NCBI RefSeq assembly: GCF_035918095.1
Contig: NZ_CP109137.1
Span: 6,698,001-6,762,000 of the forward strand
Source of the DNA: Streptomyces sp. NBC_01750
GTDB taxonomy: Bacteria > Actinomycetota > Actinomycetes > Streptomycetales > Streptomycetaceae
DNA: 64,000 nucleotides
Reading direction: 5' to 3'
This document shows, in pieces, positions 26,988-36,139 of this stretch (the first letter of the stretch is position 1; each line of letters begins with the position of its first letter). The position numbers and the translations under genes are program-made. The notes below the pieces were generated by a model. It made no database searches, had not been told where the DNA came from, and saw nothing but the letters and a program-made list of their open reading frames with translations.

Positions 26988-28520
26988 TCACTCCACCGGC
27001 GCCGGCGGCCAGGTCACGGCGGTCACTGTGCCGGGCTTGTCCTGATTCTTTACCTTGCCCGCCTTCAGCGCCGAGGTTGTCGCCTCGTCGATCTGCCCGG
27101 TCTGGGGGATCCCCACCGCCTGCTGGTACAGCTTGACCCCCTTCGGCAGGCTCGGGCCCGCTGTCTGCTTGGACTGCTTGCCCTTGAGGTACTCGAGGTT
27201 GAGTGCGGTGTACTTGGTGATCGTCTCCAGATCACCTTGGTCGTACTGGCTGTTGGTGGTCCAGATGATGATGTTCCACACCCACGGCACCTCCGGGCTG
27301 GACTCGCCCGGCTTCAGCGACACCGACGAACGACCGCCGAAGTGCTCCATCAACAGCGCGGTCATCGTGGACCTGCCCAGATTGCCGGGCCCGTCGGTCT
27401 TGGCGAGGGTACTGCCGGTCCGCTCGTCGTTGGCCCGCTGGAAGCACTTCAGTGCCGCGACGGTCGTCGTGTCCAGCACGCCGACGGTGTAGTCGGGGCC
27501 GGGCTTGCAGTCGCCCCGGTCGGTGCTCAGCCGCACCTGTGCGAACTGCACCAGAAGGTTCGGTTCGTTGCCCGGCCGGATCGGCAGCGGACCCGAGGGC
27601 GCTTTCTCCCCGGAATCGCCTCCGCCGCCCCCGCCGCCACCTCCACCGCCCGAACCGTCGCCGGTCTCGTCGGCCGGCTCTTCCTCCGCCGTCTTCGCCG
27701 GTTCGGGGGCCGGCAGCTGCTCTGGTTCGTCCGGCAGCGCGGTCGCCCCCGCCTCTTGGATCTTCTCCTGCGCGAGGCTGCGTACCTGCGGCTGGTGGCT
27801 GAACCAGAGCACGAGGCCGGCGACGGTGAGGGCGAGCATGAGGCTGAGCGTGGTCATCATCCAGTACGGCAGCACACTGCGCTGCACATATGTCCCCTCG
27901 ACCTTCAAGGGATCGCTGCCCGAGCGCCGGAGCGTCAGCTCGTACGGCCGCCGCTGCTTCTGCCCCGCCCAGGTGATCTGCCGGGGCTTGAGCGTCGCGT
28001 CGACGAAGGCGGCGCGTCCCGGCTCGATCTGCACACTGGCGGGGGTGATCTCGTACGAGAGCTCGTCACCGTTGTCGCCGCCGACGACGGACGCGGTGAG
28101 CCTGGTGTTGCCGAGATTGTCGACGGCCAGCTTGGGCCGCCCCCGGAACCGTCCCTTGACGGTGTGCGGGACCAGTTCGGCCCGTACCTCCGTGAACGGG
28201 ATGATGGTGAGGTTGCCCTCGACGACAGTGGTGGCCTCGGAGCGCTCGGTGGGGATGATCTGCACGCCGTACGGATTCGGCCCGGCGGTCGAGTCCGGTG
28301 TGCGCGGCGGCGAGAACGTCAGCTCCACTGTTTCGGTGGACCCCGGGTACAGCCGGACGGTCGCCGGCTCGACGGTCGCGTAGGGCGCGATGTCGCCGAC
28401 CGGTACGAAACGGTACTCGTCGACGACATCGCCGGTGTTGCGCAGCCTCAGCCGAACGGTGCTGCTGCTGCCAGGGTCCACAGTGGCGGACGCGGGCTCG
28501 AGAGAGGTCCAGATGCTCAC
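26988..28520 (-). CDS. Membrane-anchored eCIS-associated protein with Ig-like domain and peptidoglycan-binding region
   Basis: 510 residues from GTG 28520 (SIWTSLEPAS). An Ig-like/COG1470-type beta region (about 1-215; VDPGSSSTVRLRLRNTGDVVDEY, VRLYPGSTETVELTF) precedes one TM helix at about 219-243 (MMTTLSLMLALTVAGLVLW). A Glu/Pro linker, a poly-Gly run at about 290-302 and two putative peptidoglycan-binding-like repeats follow (YTVGVLDTTTVAALKCFQRAN and LYQQAVGIPQTGQIDEATTSAL). Topology suggests the Ig part inside and the cell-wall-binding part outside. It is transcribed opposite to the rest of the locus. It may tether or gate the injection particle at the envelope. The start is not strongly marked by a ribosome site. 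Confidence 0.82.
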   Translation of the reverse strand: MSIWTSLEPASATVDPGSSSTVRLRLRNTGDVVDEYRFVPVGDIAPYATVEPATVRLYPGSTETVELTFSPPRTPDSTAGPNPYGVQIIPTERSEATTVVEGNLTIIPFTEVRAELVPHTVKGRFRGRPKLAVDNLGNTRLTASVVGGDNGDELSYEITPASVQIEPGRAAFVDATLKPRQITWAGQKQRRPYELTLRRSGSDPLKVEGTYVQRSVLPYWMMTTLSLMLALTVAGLVLWFSHQPQVRSLAQEKIQEAGATALPDEPEQLPAPEPAKTAEEEPADETGDGSGGGGGGGGGGGDSGEKAPSGPLPIRPGNEPNLLVQFAQVRLSTDRGDCKPGPDYTVGVLDTTTVAALKCFQRANDERTGSTLAKTDGPGNLGRSTMTALLMEHFGGRSSVSLKPGESSPEVPWVWNIIIWTTNSQYDQGDLETITKYTALNLEYLKGKQSKQTAGPSLPKGVKLYQQAVGIPQTGQIDEATTSALKAGKVKNQDKPGTVTAVTWPPAPVE

Positions 28521-28856
28521 TCGTCGGACGCTACTTGTCCCGGATGAGCCGTCGTCAGAGGCCGCGGGGCACGGCTGCTGCCCGCAAGACTCCCGGTACT
28601 GCCCCGCAAGCGAGCTGTGCCGCGAGGCCGGGGCGTGTGCCTCCGAGGTGGTGCGGAGCCTCCTTCTCACGTTCCGGCCTCGTGCCTGACCTGCCGTGCT
28701 GAGCACGCGCACGGTATCCGGACCGTCCTGCGTCGCGTCGCCGCCCGCCGAGGGCACGCGTTGTGCCCCCAAGCAGGTACGGGCGGCCGTTTCGCCGGCC
28801 CCGCACCCACGTGAGGGTGGGAGTCGACTTGTCCATTACCCCGAGGAGAGCAGAGC
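28521..28856. promoter_or_regulatory. Divergent intergenic region driving the structural operon
   Basis: 336 bases separate the minus-strand membrane-anchored gene from the sheath gene. Since sheath to zinc-ribbon genes follow almost without gaps, their main promoter should be here. GAGGAGAG at 28842 is the sheath ribosome site. I see no convincing -10/-35 pair or gene. Confidence 0.45.
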
Positions 28857-30464
28857 ATGCCGTCGTACCTGTCGCCGGGCGTGTACGTGGAAGAGGTGGC
28901 CAGCGGCTCGCGTCCGATCGAGGGTGTGGGCACCTCGGTGGCCGCCTTTGTCGGTCTGGCTCCCGAAGGGCCGCTCAACGAGCCGACGTTGGTGACCAAC
29001 TGGACGCAGTACGTCGCGTCGTTCGGCGAGTTCACCGACGGATACTTTCTCGCGCACTCCGTGTACGGCTTCTTCAACAACGGCGGATCCGCCGCGTACG
29101 TCGTCCGGGTGGGCGGAGTGCCCGGCGGGGTGTCGGGGGGAGTCCCGGACGACGGGACCGCGGCCGTGGCGAGCGGCAGCGGTCCGGCCGCGCTGACCGC
29201 CGGTGAGCCGAAGCAGCTCGGCACGTTCAAGGTGTCGGCCACCGCGCCGGGCGAGAGCGGCGCGATCAGCGTCGAGGTCGCCGACGCGGAGGGCGAAGGT
29301 CCGGCCGACCGCTTCCGGCTGGTGGTCAAGGACGGCGACAAGGCTGTCGAGACCTTCGACGTGACGGCGAAGAAGAGCAACCGGAACTACGTCGTCACGC
29401 AGGTCAGGGAACGTTCGAAGCTGATCACCGTTCAGGAGGCCGCTACCGCCTCGCAGTTGGCGCGCCCCGAGAACCAGACGGTGGCGCTGGCGGCGCCGGC
29501 CGGGGCGGGAACGGCCGCGGTCCCGGCGGTCCCCGCGAAGGGCGATGCCGGGCAGGTCGGCGTCGCCGAGTACCTGGGCGACTCCGCGGACCGCACCGGC
29601 TTCGGCGGGCTCGAGGCGGTGGACGAGATCTCGATGGTCGCCGTCCCCGACCTGATGGCCGCCTACCAGCGCGGTGCGATCGACCTGGATGCCGTGAAGG
29701 CGGTCCAGCTCGGTCTGATCGCGCACTGTGAGCTGATGGGCGACCGCCTGGCCGTCATCGACCCGCCGCCGGGACTCAACGCCCGCCAGATCCGGGTGTG
29801 GCGCCAGGAGACGACCAACTACGACTCCAAGTACGCGGCGCTGTACTACCCGTGGATCAAGGTCTTCGACCCGGCAGGCGGCCAGACCCGGATCATTCCA
29901 CCCAGCGGCCACGTGGCCGGTATCTGGGCACGTAACGACTTCGAGCGCGGTGTGCACAAGGCCCCCGCCAACGAGGTCGTGCGGGGCGCCGTGGACCTGG
30001 AGATGCAGATCACCCGGGGTGAGCAGGATCTTCTCAACCCGCTCGGTATCAACTGCATCCGCTCCTTCCCGGGCCGCGGTATCCGGGTCTGGGGTGCGCG
30101 CACCCTGTCCTCCGACCCGGCCTGGCGCTACCTCAACGTTCGCAGGTACTTCAACTACCTGGAGGAGTCGATCCTCACCGGTACCCAGTGGGTGGTCTTC
30201 GAGCCCAACGACCAGGCGCTGTGGGCCCGGATCCGGCGGAACATCTCCGCGTTCCTGGTGACCGAATGGCGCAGCGGCGCTCTGTTCGGCGGGCAGCCGG
30301 AGGACGCGTACTACGTGAAGTGTGACGCCGAGACCAACCCGCCGGAGTCGGTGGATCTGGGACGCGTGATCTGCGAGATCGGTGTCTCCCCCGTCAAGCC
30401 GGCCGAGTTCGTGATCTTCCGGCTGGCGCAGTTCTCCAGCGGCGGCGGCGAGTTGGAGGAATAG
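28857..30464 (+). CDS. Contractile tail sheath protein
   Basis: 535 residues forming the outer contractile cylinder that drives the inner tube. The N-terminus PSYLSPGVYVEEVASGSRPIEGVGTSVAAFVG is the hallmark start of phage-tail-like sheaths. The C-terminal domain contains YYPWIKVFDP, PPSGHVAGIWARNDFERGVHKAPANEV, NCIRSFPGRGIRVWGARTLS and RRYFNYLEESI, the conserved sheath core. A variable insertion around residues 85-230 is Ala/Gly/Val-rich and probably surface exposed. Ribosome site GAGGAG precedes ATG 28857. It is followed by a 121-base gap and the tube gene. Confidence 0.97.
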   Translation: MPSYLSPGVYVEEVASGSRPIEGVGTSVAAFVGLAPEGPLNEPTLVTNWTQYVASFGEFTDGYFLAHSVYGFFNNGGSAAYVVRVGGVPGGVSGGVPDDGTAAVASGSGPAALTAGEPKQLGTFKVSATAPGESGAISVEVADAEGEGPADRFRLVVKDGDKAVETFDVTAKKSNRNYVVTQVRERSKLITVQEAATASQLARPENQTVALAAPAGAGTAAVPAVPAKGDAGQVGVAEYLGDSADRTGFGGLEAVDEISMVAVPDLMAAYQRGAIDLDAVKAVQLGLIAHCELMGDRLAVIDPPPGLNARQIRVWRQETTNYDSKYAALYYPWIKVFDPAGGQTRIIPPSGHVAGIWARNDFERGVHKAPANEVVRGAVDLEMQITRGEQDLLNPLGINCIRSFPGRGIRVWGARTLSSDPAWRYLNVRRYFNYLEESILTGTQWVVFEPNDQALWARIRRNISAFLVTEWRSGALFGGQPEDAYYVKCDAETNPPESVDLGRVICEIGVSPVKPAEFVIFRLAQFSSGGGELEE

Positions 30465-30585
30465 ACCGCTCTCCCGGCCTTGAGTTTCGTCCCCTCCCCG
30501 GCAGCGCCCCGCCGTTGAGCGGCCCTCGGCCGTCGACCGGAAGCGCCACCGGTACCAGCAACAGCGTCAGCAGAAGGAACAGCCC

Positions 30586-31029
30586 ATGAGTCTGCAGCCT
30601 GGTGATGCCCTCACCTCACATAATTTTGGCCTTCAGATCGACGGCGTCATGGTCGAGTACCTCCAGGAGGTCAGCGGCCTGGACATGACGCAGGACGTCA
30701 TCGAATTCCAGCAGGTCTCGTCCAACGGCCAGCCCATCACCAAGAAGCTGCCCGGCGTGAAGAAGGCCGGGGAAGCGACCGTCGTGCGTGGTATGACCCA
30801 GTCCGCTGCCTTCAACGATTGGATCAACGCCTCGGTGAAGGGCGACATGGGATCTGCCCGTAAGAACGCCAGCATCCTGGTGATGGACTACCAGAACAAC
30901 CCGGTGAAGCGTTACCACCTGCGCAACGCCTGGTGCAGCAAGATCTCGGCCAGCACGGTCAAGGCCGGCGAGGCCTCCGCGCTCACCGAGTCCGTGACCA
31001 TCACTTACGAAGAAATGGTCATGGAGTAA
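30586..31029 (+). CDS. Inner tube protein 1
   Basis: 147 residues, the gp19/Hcp-like fold that polymerises into the rigid inner tube. Characteristic text: HNFGLQIDGVMVEYLQEVSGLDMTQDVIEFQQ, then KKLPGVKKAGEATVVRGM and YHLRNAWCSKISASTVKAGEASALTESVTITYEEM, the C-terminal signature of T4-like tubes in eCIS. Ribosome site AGAAGGA lies upstream of ATG 30586. The TAATG junction at 31027 couples it to the next gene. A second, different tube-like protein is encoded at 34949. Confidence 0.96.
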   Translation: MSLQPGDALTSHNFGLQIDGVMVEYLQEVSGLDMTQDVIEFQQVSSNGQPITKKLPGVKKAGEATVVRGMTQSAAFNDWINASVKGDMGSARKNASILVMDYQNNPVKRYHLRNAWCSKISASTVKAGEASALTESVTITYEEMVME

Positions 31030-31487
31030 TGCGCCGGGGAACGGCCACCGGTCCTGCCGCCGCGTCCGCCTTCGCGGCGGCGGAACCAGCGGCGGAACCG
31101 GCGCCGGTACGGCAGCAGTTGCGCACCGAGTTCACGTTCGAGCTGCCGCGCGGGTACGTGGACGACACGGGCACCGTGCACCGGGACGGGGTGATGCGCC
31201 TGGCGACCGCCCGGGACGAACTGATCCCGCTGCGGGATGTACGGGTCCAGGAGAACCCCGCGTATCTGTCGGTGGTGCTGCTCGGCCGGGTGATCACCCG
31301 GCTGGGCACCGTGGCACACATGCACGACGGCGTCGTGGAGAACATGTTCGCCTCCGACCTCGCCTTTCTTCAGGACTTCTACCGTCAGGTCAACGCCGAG
31401 GGCCACACGCGTGCCGGGGTGTCCTGCCCGCACTGCGAGCAGCCGTTCGAGGTCGAGCTCGGCGGGAGCCGCCTGGGGGAATCGTGA
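31029..31487 (+). CDS. Putative tail assembly protein with CxxC motif
   Basis: 152 residues starting in the TAATG overlap. An Ala/Pro-rich N-terminus is followed by a beta-rich domain (FTFELPRGYVDDTGTVHRDG, MRLATARDELIPLRD, YLSVVLLGRVITRLG) and a short helix, ending with SCPHCEQPFEVEL, a single CxxC that could bind zinc with another partner. Proteins of this size and position between the tube and DUF6760 genes recur in actinobacterial eCIS loci and resemble tail assembly chaperones. The function is inferred from position. Confidence 0.72.
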   Translation: MRRGTATGPAAASAFAAAEPAAEPAPVRQQLRTEFTFELPRGYVDDTGTVHRDGVMRLATARDELIPLRDVRVQENPAYLSVVLLGRVITRLGTVAHMHDGVVENMFASDLAFLQDFYRQVNAEGHTRAGVSCPHCEQPFEVELGGSRLGES

Positions 31488-31642
31488 TGTACGCGACCGA
31501 CCGGATTCATGAGGAGATCGCGTACATCGCCTACCACTTCCACTGGAGCCTGGAGGAGATCCTGGACCTCGAACACCGGGAACGGCGGCGTTACGCGGAG
31601 CAGATCGCCACGCTTGTGACACGTGGGGCGGCGGAGCGGTAA
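31484..31642 (+). CDS. Small DUF6760-like eCIS protein
   Basis: A 52-residue gene reading (M)MYATDRIHEEIAYIAYHFHW, then SLEEILDLEHRERRRYAEQI. GTG 31484 overlaps the previous stop (ATG 31487 is in phase) and the stop overlaps the next ATG (TAATG at 31640), so it is clearly translated within the operon. It is helical, acidic then basic. The YHFHWS-EEILDLEH-ERRR pattern is that of a small conserved protein family always found between tube and baseplate genes in Streptomyces injection systems. The role is unknown. Confidence 0.85.
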   Translation: MMYATDRIHEEIAYIAYHFHWSLEEILDLEHRERRRYAEQIATLVTRGAAER

Positions 31643-34600
31643 TGGGCATCCTCGACAGGTTCCGCGGCCGGGGCCAGGACCGGGACGGCACGGCATCCGG
31701 TGCCGTACCGGCCCCGGAGACTTCCGGCACCGGTGCCGACGCTTCGGCTGCCGGTCCTTCGGCTGCCGGTTCTTCCTCGGGCACCGGGCGCGGATGGGCC
31801 GGTCTGCCGACGATCCAGCGCGCGACGGTACCCGTGGCGCGGCAGGTGGTCGCGACCTCCGACTTCGCGAGCACCCTGGCCTCGTGGCAGAACCCCTCCT
31901 TCGTGGGGACGCTCTCGCACGCCGTCCTCGACGGCGCTCCGACCGGGCTGATCAGGGATGCCCTGGCGCCCGCCGCAGGGGGAGTCTCCGGGGGCCTCGG
32001 CGAGCCCACGCTGTCCCTGCCGGTCGCCGTGGTCGATGGCGGGGGAGGCGAGGGCGGAGCTCCCTCGGTCCAGCGCGCGACGGGTCTGCGGGCCGTGCCG
32101 GTACGGCCCCGGTCGGGCTCATCGCCCTCGAGGCTGACCAGCGCCCCCGCTCCGAGCGCGGTGCAGCGCCGGGTGCTCCCGACCGTGGTCCCGGCGCAGC
32201 CGCCGGTACGGCCGGAAGTGTCGCGTACGGCACCGTCGGGCAGTCCTGGTGGGTCAAGCAGTCCGGGCGCTCCGGGCGCTCCGAGTAGCTCACGCAGTTC
32301 ACGCAGTCCGAGCGGTTCGAGCAGTCCGGGCGTTTCGCAGCCGCCGCGTCCCATGGCTGCGGACCGGGGCACGAACCCGGGGCAGGATTTTCCGGCTCTT
32401 TCTGTTCCTTCGCCCGGGCAGGCCGGGCACTCCGGCTCCTCTGATTCCCCTGGTCCTTCCGGTTCCTCCGGCCTTCCGGTAGCTCCGGCATCCGTTCAGC
32501 GACGCGCGTCGCGTGTGCCGGGCCGGGTGGCCGGGCTCGGAACACCTACCAGGGCCGGTGAAACGAGGCCCACCATGGGCGCGTCCACGCCTTCTGCCTC
32601 TCGTCCTTCCCCGGCATCCTCTGCCGCCTCTTCGTCTTCCTCTCCTTCTCCGGACCCGGGGCCGTCAGCGCCGCCGCCGGGCCGCCGGTCACTGCTGGGC
32701 GCCCCCTTGTCCGCACCGCCCGCGGGTGCGGTGCCGCTCACCGCCACCGGCGGTGGCGCTGACGTCCGGCGGAAGGGGTCCGGCCCGGGCACCGGTGGCG
32801 GTCCCGCGAACGCCGCGGCGCTGACGCCAGGTTCGGCTTCCGCCCCGGGCGAGCGGCCGGTGACGGCCGGGAGTACGGGCGCGGACCTTCCGCCGCTTCA
32901 GCGGTCGTCGGTGGCCGGTGGCGCATCCGGGCCGAGCGCTGCCGGTGGACAGTCGAGCGGCCCGACGGATGCCCTTCCGGTGCAGCGGCCCGCGACCTCC
33001 ACGGGGGCTGACCGAACGCCAACGGCCGTGACTCCGGATCCCGTCGCCGGTCCCGGCGGCGCAGTTCCATCGATACGGCAGTCGTCCACGGCCGCCGGCT
33101 CCGGGACGCGCGGTTCGTCAGGCAGTCCCGCGACCGGTCCACCGGCCGGTCCGGGTGCCCTTGTTGTGCAGAGGCTTCCTGGCGCCACCACGTCGGGGGC
33201 GGGTTCCGTAAGTGGTCCTGGTAGCGCTCGCGCGCTTCCGATCGCTCCGCAGGTGGGCTCGGCACGGTCGGTCGCGGCTGCCGGGTCCGCGTCGGATCCG
33301 GCGGACGCAGGACTGTCTGTGCAGCGGTCAACATCGAGTGTGAACAAGGCCGTTGCGCCAGCGGACCCGGGTACGCAGCCGGTACGGCCGACGCAGGTCG
33401 GTGGTTCCTCGGTGAGCGGTACGCAGGCCGGTCCTGCGGGTCCCGCACCGGTGAACCTGCCGCGTGCCGCCTCCTTGGGCGTTTCCGCGGCCTCCGGCGC
33501 TGACCTGCCACCGGTGCAGCGGTCGTCGGCCGGCATCGAGCCGTCGGCGGGTGCGCCGCCGGTCCGGCAGACACGTCCGGTTCCGCCAGCTCCGCTGGTG
33601 GGTTCGGTGCGGCCCATGTCGGGGGCTGCCGGGTCCGGCTCGGGCGCACCGGCCGAGGCTGTGCCGCCTGTGCAGCGTTTGTCCGCCGCTCACGATGTCT
33701 CCAATGATAGGTCCGCAGCGGCCGGTTCGCCCGTGCGAGGCTCGGCGCCCGGCGCCGCGCCCGTGGCTCCCTTGCCGGTGGGTCCGGCAACCGCTGTGCC
33801 GTCGGCACTGGGGAAAGGTTCCGGAGTGGTGCAACGGGGTGTCCGTGCTCCCGGTGCTCCTGGTGCGTCCGCGGTCGCCGGCTCTCCCGCCGCCGTACGC
33901 CCCCTGGCCCCGGCGCGGGCGGTGCCGCTGACGCCCGCGGCGGCGAGGGGCACGAAGGCGGTTCCGCTGCGCCGCGTGACGACGGCCGGTGCGGTCGGCG
34001 GCAGGGCGGTACAGCGTTCCGTAACAAGCCACAAAGCCGCCGTTGCTTCGGAATCGGCGTCGGCATCGGCGTCGCCGACAGGAGCCACGCCCGCGCCGGG
34101 ATGCTCACCGGTCCCGACTGCACCCGCACCCCTGGCCTCACCGGCACCCGTAGCCACACGGGCATACGCGCTCGGAGCCGTTTCAGCACCGTCGCTTCCC
34201 GTCCAGGCCCCCAAGGCCGGTGCGAACGCGGCAGATATTGCGCCGGTGCAACGCAGCACCGACGGCACAAGGTTCAGCGGTGTGGCCGAGGCGTTCCCCG
34301 TCGTCCAGCGTTCGCAGGCGCAGGCCCTGGTTCCTGGTGCGGCCGTACGTCCAGCGAGCGGTCCGCCCGCGCGTATCCCCGACACCGGCCCGGCCGAGTC
34401 CGGTACCGGGACAGGGACCGGGTCCGGTACCGGGTCCGGTCGGGTCGTGCAGCTCGCCGTCGCGGCGCCCGCGCCGCCCGTGGCGTTGCCCGTGCAGCAG
34501 GCGCCCGCGACCCCGCCCGTGGCATCCCGACTCCCGGCGCCCCCCGCGCCGCCACGGGCGTCCGCTCCCCGCCCGGCGGAGCAGCGGCCCGCACCCGTCA

Positions 34601-34875
34601 CGGTCCAGCGCACCGGCCGCGGTGGTGACACGCCGACCGGGGGCAGCCCGCCCCCGCCCGGCGACCCGCCTCCGTCCGGCGGCCACAGGCCGAACAGCAC
34701 CCGGCGCGACTCCGGTACGGGGACGGCCGGCGCCGTGTTCGACGCCCGCCATCTGACCGACGGTCAGGTGGACGAGCTGACCCACCGGTTGATCGGCCCG
34801 ATGACCCGGCTGCTCCGTACGGAGCTGCGCCTCGACCGCGAACGGATCGGCAAGCTGCGGGACCCGCGCCGCTGA
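31642..34875 (+). CDS. Large disordered VQR-repeat protein (candidate tape measure, scaffold or cargo)
   Basis: 1,077 residues, almost entirely Ala, Pro, Ser, Gly, Thr and Val. Fifteen copies of a hydrophobic-Gln-Arg motif (V/I/LQR) recur through it, with Q at about residues 59, 144, 175, 286, 420, 448, 510, 561, 626, 678, 731, 791, 870, 889 and 989. Q936 begins a VQL variant. The N-terminus (GILDRFRGRG; then TIQRATVPVARQVV, ASTLASWQNPSF) and the C-terminal 45 residues (FDARHLTDGQVDELTHRLIGPMTRLLRTELRLDRERIGKL) look ordered and helical. There is no signal peptide or TM helix. It lies between assembly proteins and tube 2, where a length-determining or effector protein would be expected. No other tape-measure candidate exists in the locus. 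Confidence 0.75.
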   Translation: MGILDRFRGRGQDRDGTASGAVPAPETSGTGADASAAGPSAAGSSSGTGRGWAGLPTIQRATVPVARQVVATSDFASTLASWQNPSFVGTLSHAVLDGAPTGLIRDALAPAAGGVSGGLGEPTLSLPVAVVDGGGGEGGAPSVQRATGLRAVPVRPRSGSSPSRLTSAPAPSAVQRRVLPTVVPAQPPVRPEVSRTAPSGSPGGSSSPGAPGAPSSSRSSRSPSGSSSPGVSQPPRPMAADRGTNPGQDFPALSVPSPGQAGHSGSSDSPGPSGSSGLPVAPASVQRRASRVPGRVAGLGTPTRAGETRPTMGASTPSASRPSPASSAASSSSSPSPDPGPSAPPPGRRSLLGAPLSAPPAGAVPLTATGGGADVRRKGSGPGTGGGPANAAALTPGSASAPGERPVTAGSTGADLPPLQRSSVAGGASGPSAAGGQSSGPTDALPVQRPATSTGADRTPTAVTPDPVAGPGGAVPSIRQSSTAAGSGTRGSSGSPATGPPAGPGALVVQRLPGATTSGAGSVSGPGSARALPIAPQVGSARSVAAAGSASDPADAGLSVQRSTSSVNKAVAPADPGTQPVRPTQVGGSSVSGTQAGPAGPAPVNLPRAASLGVSAASGADLPPVQRSSAGIEPSAGAPPVRQTRPVPPAPLVGSVRPMSGAAGSGSGAPAEAVPPVQRLSAAHDVSNDRSAAAGSPVRGSAPGAAPVAPLPVGPATAVPSALGKGSGVVQRGVRAPGAPGASAVAGSPAAVRPLAPARAVPLTPAAARGTKAVPLRRVTTAGAVGGRAVQRSVTSHKAAVASESASASASPTGATPAPGCSPVPTAPAPLASPAPVATRAYALGAVSAPSLPVQAPKAGANAADIAPVQRSTDGTRFSGVAEAFPVVQRSQAQALVPGAAVRPASGPPARIPDTGPAESGTGTGTGSGTGSGRVVQLAVAAPAPPVALPVQQAPATPPVASRLPAPPAPPRASAPRPAEQRPAPVTVQRTGRGGDTPTGGSPPPPGDPPPSGGHRPNSTRRDSGTGTAGAVFDARHLTDGQVDELTHRLIGPMTRLLRTELRLDRERIGKLRDPRR

Positions 34876-34948
34876 CCGCCGAGCCACAGACCCGCCCCAC
34901 GCCACCCCGAACCACCCGCAGGAACGCAGGAAGCAGGAAGGCCACCCG

Positions 34949-35386
34949 ATGCCCAAGGACCTGGATCCCGGCTCCACCATTTTCTTCAACCTCACCATCG
35001 ACGGTGAGAGCCTGGGCAACTTCAACGGCTGCGACGGCCTCTCCTCCCAGGTGGAGATCGAGCAGCGCCAGGAGGGCGGCAACAACGGCTTCGTATGGCA
35101 GCTGCCCTCCCGCGTCAGCTTCTCCAACATCACGCTGACCCGTCCCCTCACCCCGGACACCGCCAAGGTCGCGGCCTGGATCTCCTCCGTCACCAGCGGC
35201 GTGGTCCGTCCCACCGCACAGATCGCCGCCCTGCGTGCCGACGGCTCGATCGTCGCCCGGTGGGGGCTGATCGACGTCCTTCCCGTGAGCTGGCGGGGCC
35301 CGTCCCTGGACCCGTCCAGCCCGGCCGTGGCCACCGAGGTCCTGGAGATTGCGCACCACGGCTTCACCGACGCGGGGGCGGCGTAA
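34949..35386 (+). CDS. Inner tube protein 2 (tube initiator-like)
   Basis: 145 residues of the same gp19-like fold as tube 1 but divergent: DPGSTIFFNLTIDGESLGNFNGCDGLSSQVEIEQRQEGGNN, LTRPLTPDTAKVAAWISS and WRGPSLDPSSPAVATEVLEIAHHGF. In AFP/PVC particles the second or third tube paralogues form the tube-baseplate junction. A ribosome site (GGAAGCAGGAAGG) precedes ATG 34949. The next gene starts directly after its TAA. Confidence 0.93.
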   Translation: MPKDLDPGSTIFFNLTIDGESLGNFNGCDGLSSQVEIEQRQEGGNNGFVWQLPSRVSFSNITLTRPLTPDTAKVAAWISSVTSGVVRPTAQIAALRADGSIVARWGLIDVLPVSWRGPSLDPSSPAVATEVLEIAHHGFTDAGAA

Positions 35387-36139
35387 ATGGCGGCGAAGGG
35401 CGGCGGCGCGGGCAAGGGCGGCGGCGGAAAGGGCGGCGCGGGCAAGAGCCTCGTACGGGCCACGCTCGCCATTCACCAGCCACCCATCGGCTACAGCACC
35501 AAGCCCGGCGCGCTGATCAGCACCTTCCAGTTCGACTTCAACCCGTCCCAGCTGGCGCTGAGCCGTAGGGCCCAGTGGAAGACCACACCCACCGCGGCCG
35601 TGCGCGACGGCGCGGTCCCGGAGTTCATGGGGCCCGAGCCACGTGAAATGACGGTGGAGGTCTTCCTGGACCGTTCCGACAGGCCGGACAGCAATGAAGT
35701 GCGCAAGAACGTCGAGTCGCTCTTCTCCTGCTGTGAGGTGACCGCCGCCAGCATCGCGGCGAAGCAGCCCTCGACCCCGTGGGTGGTTTTCGAGTGGGGG
35801 GCGTTCTCGACCGCCCGCTTCACCGCCTATGTCAGCGCCGTGGAGGCCTCGTACACCCTCTTCGGCACCACCGGCGTGCCCATCCGTGCCACCTGCCAGG
35901 TGCACCTGCACGAGATCCCGAACAAGACCGCCGGCCAGAACCCCACCTCCGGCGCGCTCACCGCCCGGCGGGTGCACCGGGTCGTGGCGGGCGACTCGCT
36001 CCAGTTCCTCGCGTGGCGTGAGTACGGGGATGCCACCGTCTGGCGCACGATCGCCGAGGCCAATGGGATCGACAACCCGGCGCAGCTGTCCCCCGGCCGT
36101 GAGCTCATGCTTCCCGCCGTCGAAGAGGTCGGCCTCTGA
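35387..36139 (+). CDS. CIS tube-baseplate adaptor with LysM domain (Pvc7-like)
   Basis: 250 residues. A Lys/Gly-rich N-terminal tail of about 20 residues precedes the CIS_tube domain (FQFDFNPSQLALSRRAQW, FMGPEPREMTVEVFLDRSD, WVVFEWGAFSTARFTAYVSAVEASYTLFGTTGVPIRATCQVHLHE). A C-terminal LysM-like module follows (about 195-247; HRVVAGDSLQFLAWREYGDATVWRTIAEANGIDNPAQLSPGRELMLP). Equivalent T4 gp53-like proteins join the tube to the baseplate hub, with LysM holding neighbouring subunits. It begins immediately after the tube 2 stop; its stop overlaps the spike gene (TGATG). Confidence 0.93.
   Translation: MAAKGGGAGKGGGGKGGAGKSLVRATLAIHQPPIGYSTKPGALISTFQFDFNPSQLALSRRAQWKTTPTAAVRDGAVPEFMGPEPREMTVEVFLDRSDRPDSNEVRKNVESLFSCCEVTAASIAAKQPSTPWVVFEWGAFSTARFTAYVSAVEASYTLFGTTGVPIRATCQVHLHEIPNKTAGQNPTSGALTARRVHRVVAGDSLQFLAWREYGDATVWRTIAEANGIDNPAQLSPGRELMLPAVEEVGL

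Noticed and set aside
31005..32372. 455-residue minus-strand frame opposite the VQR-repeat protein
   Set aside because: Low-complexity shadow; the plus-strand gene is coupled by TAATG to a conserved small gene.
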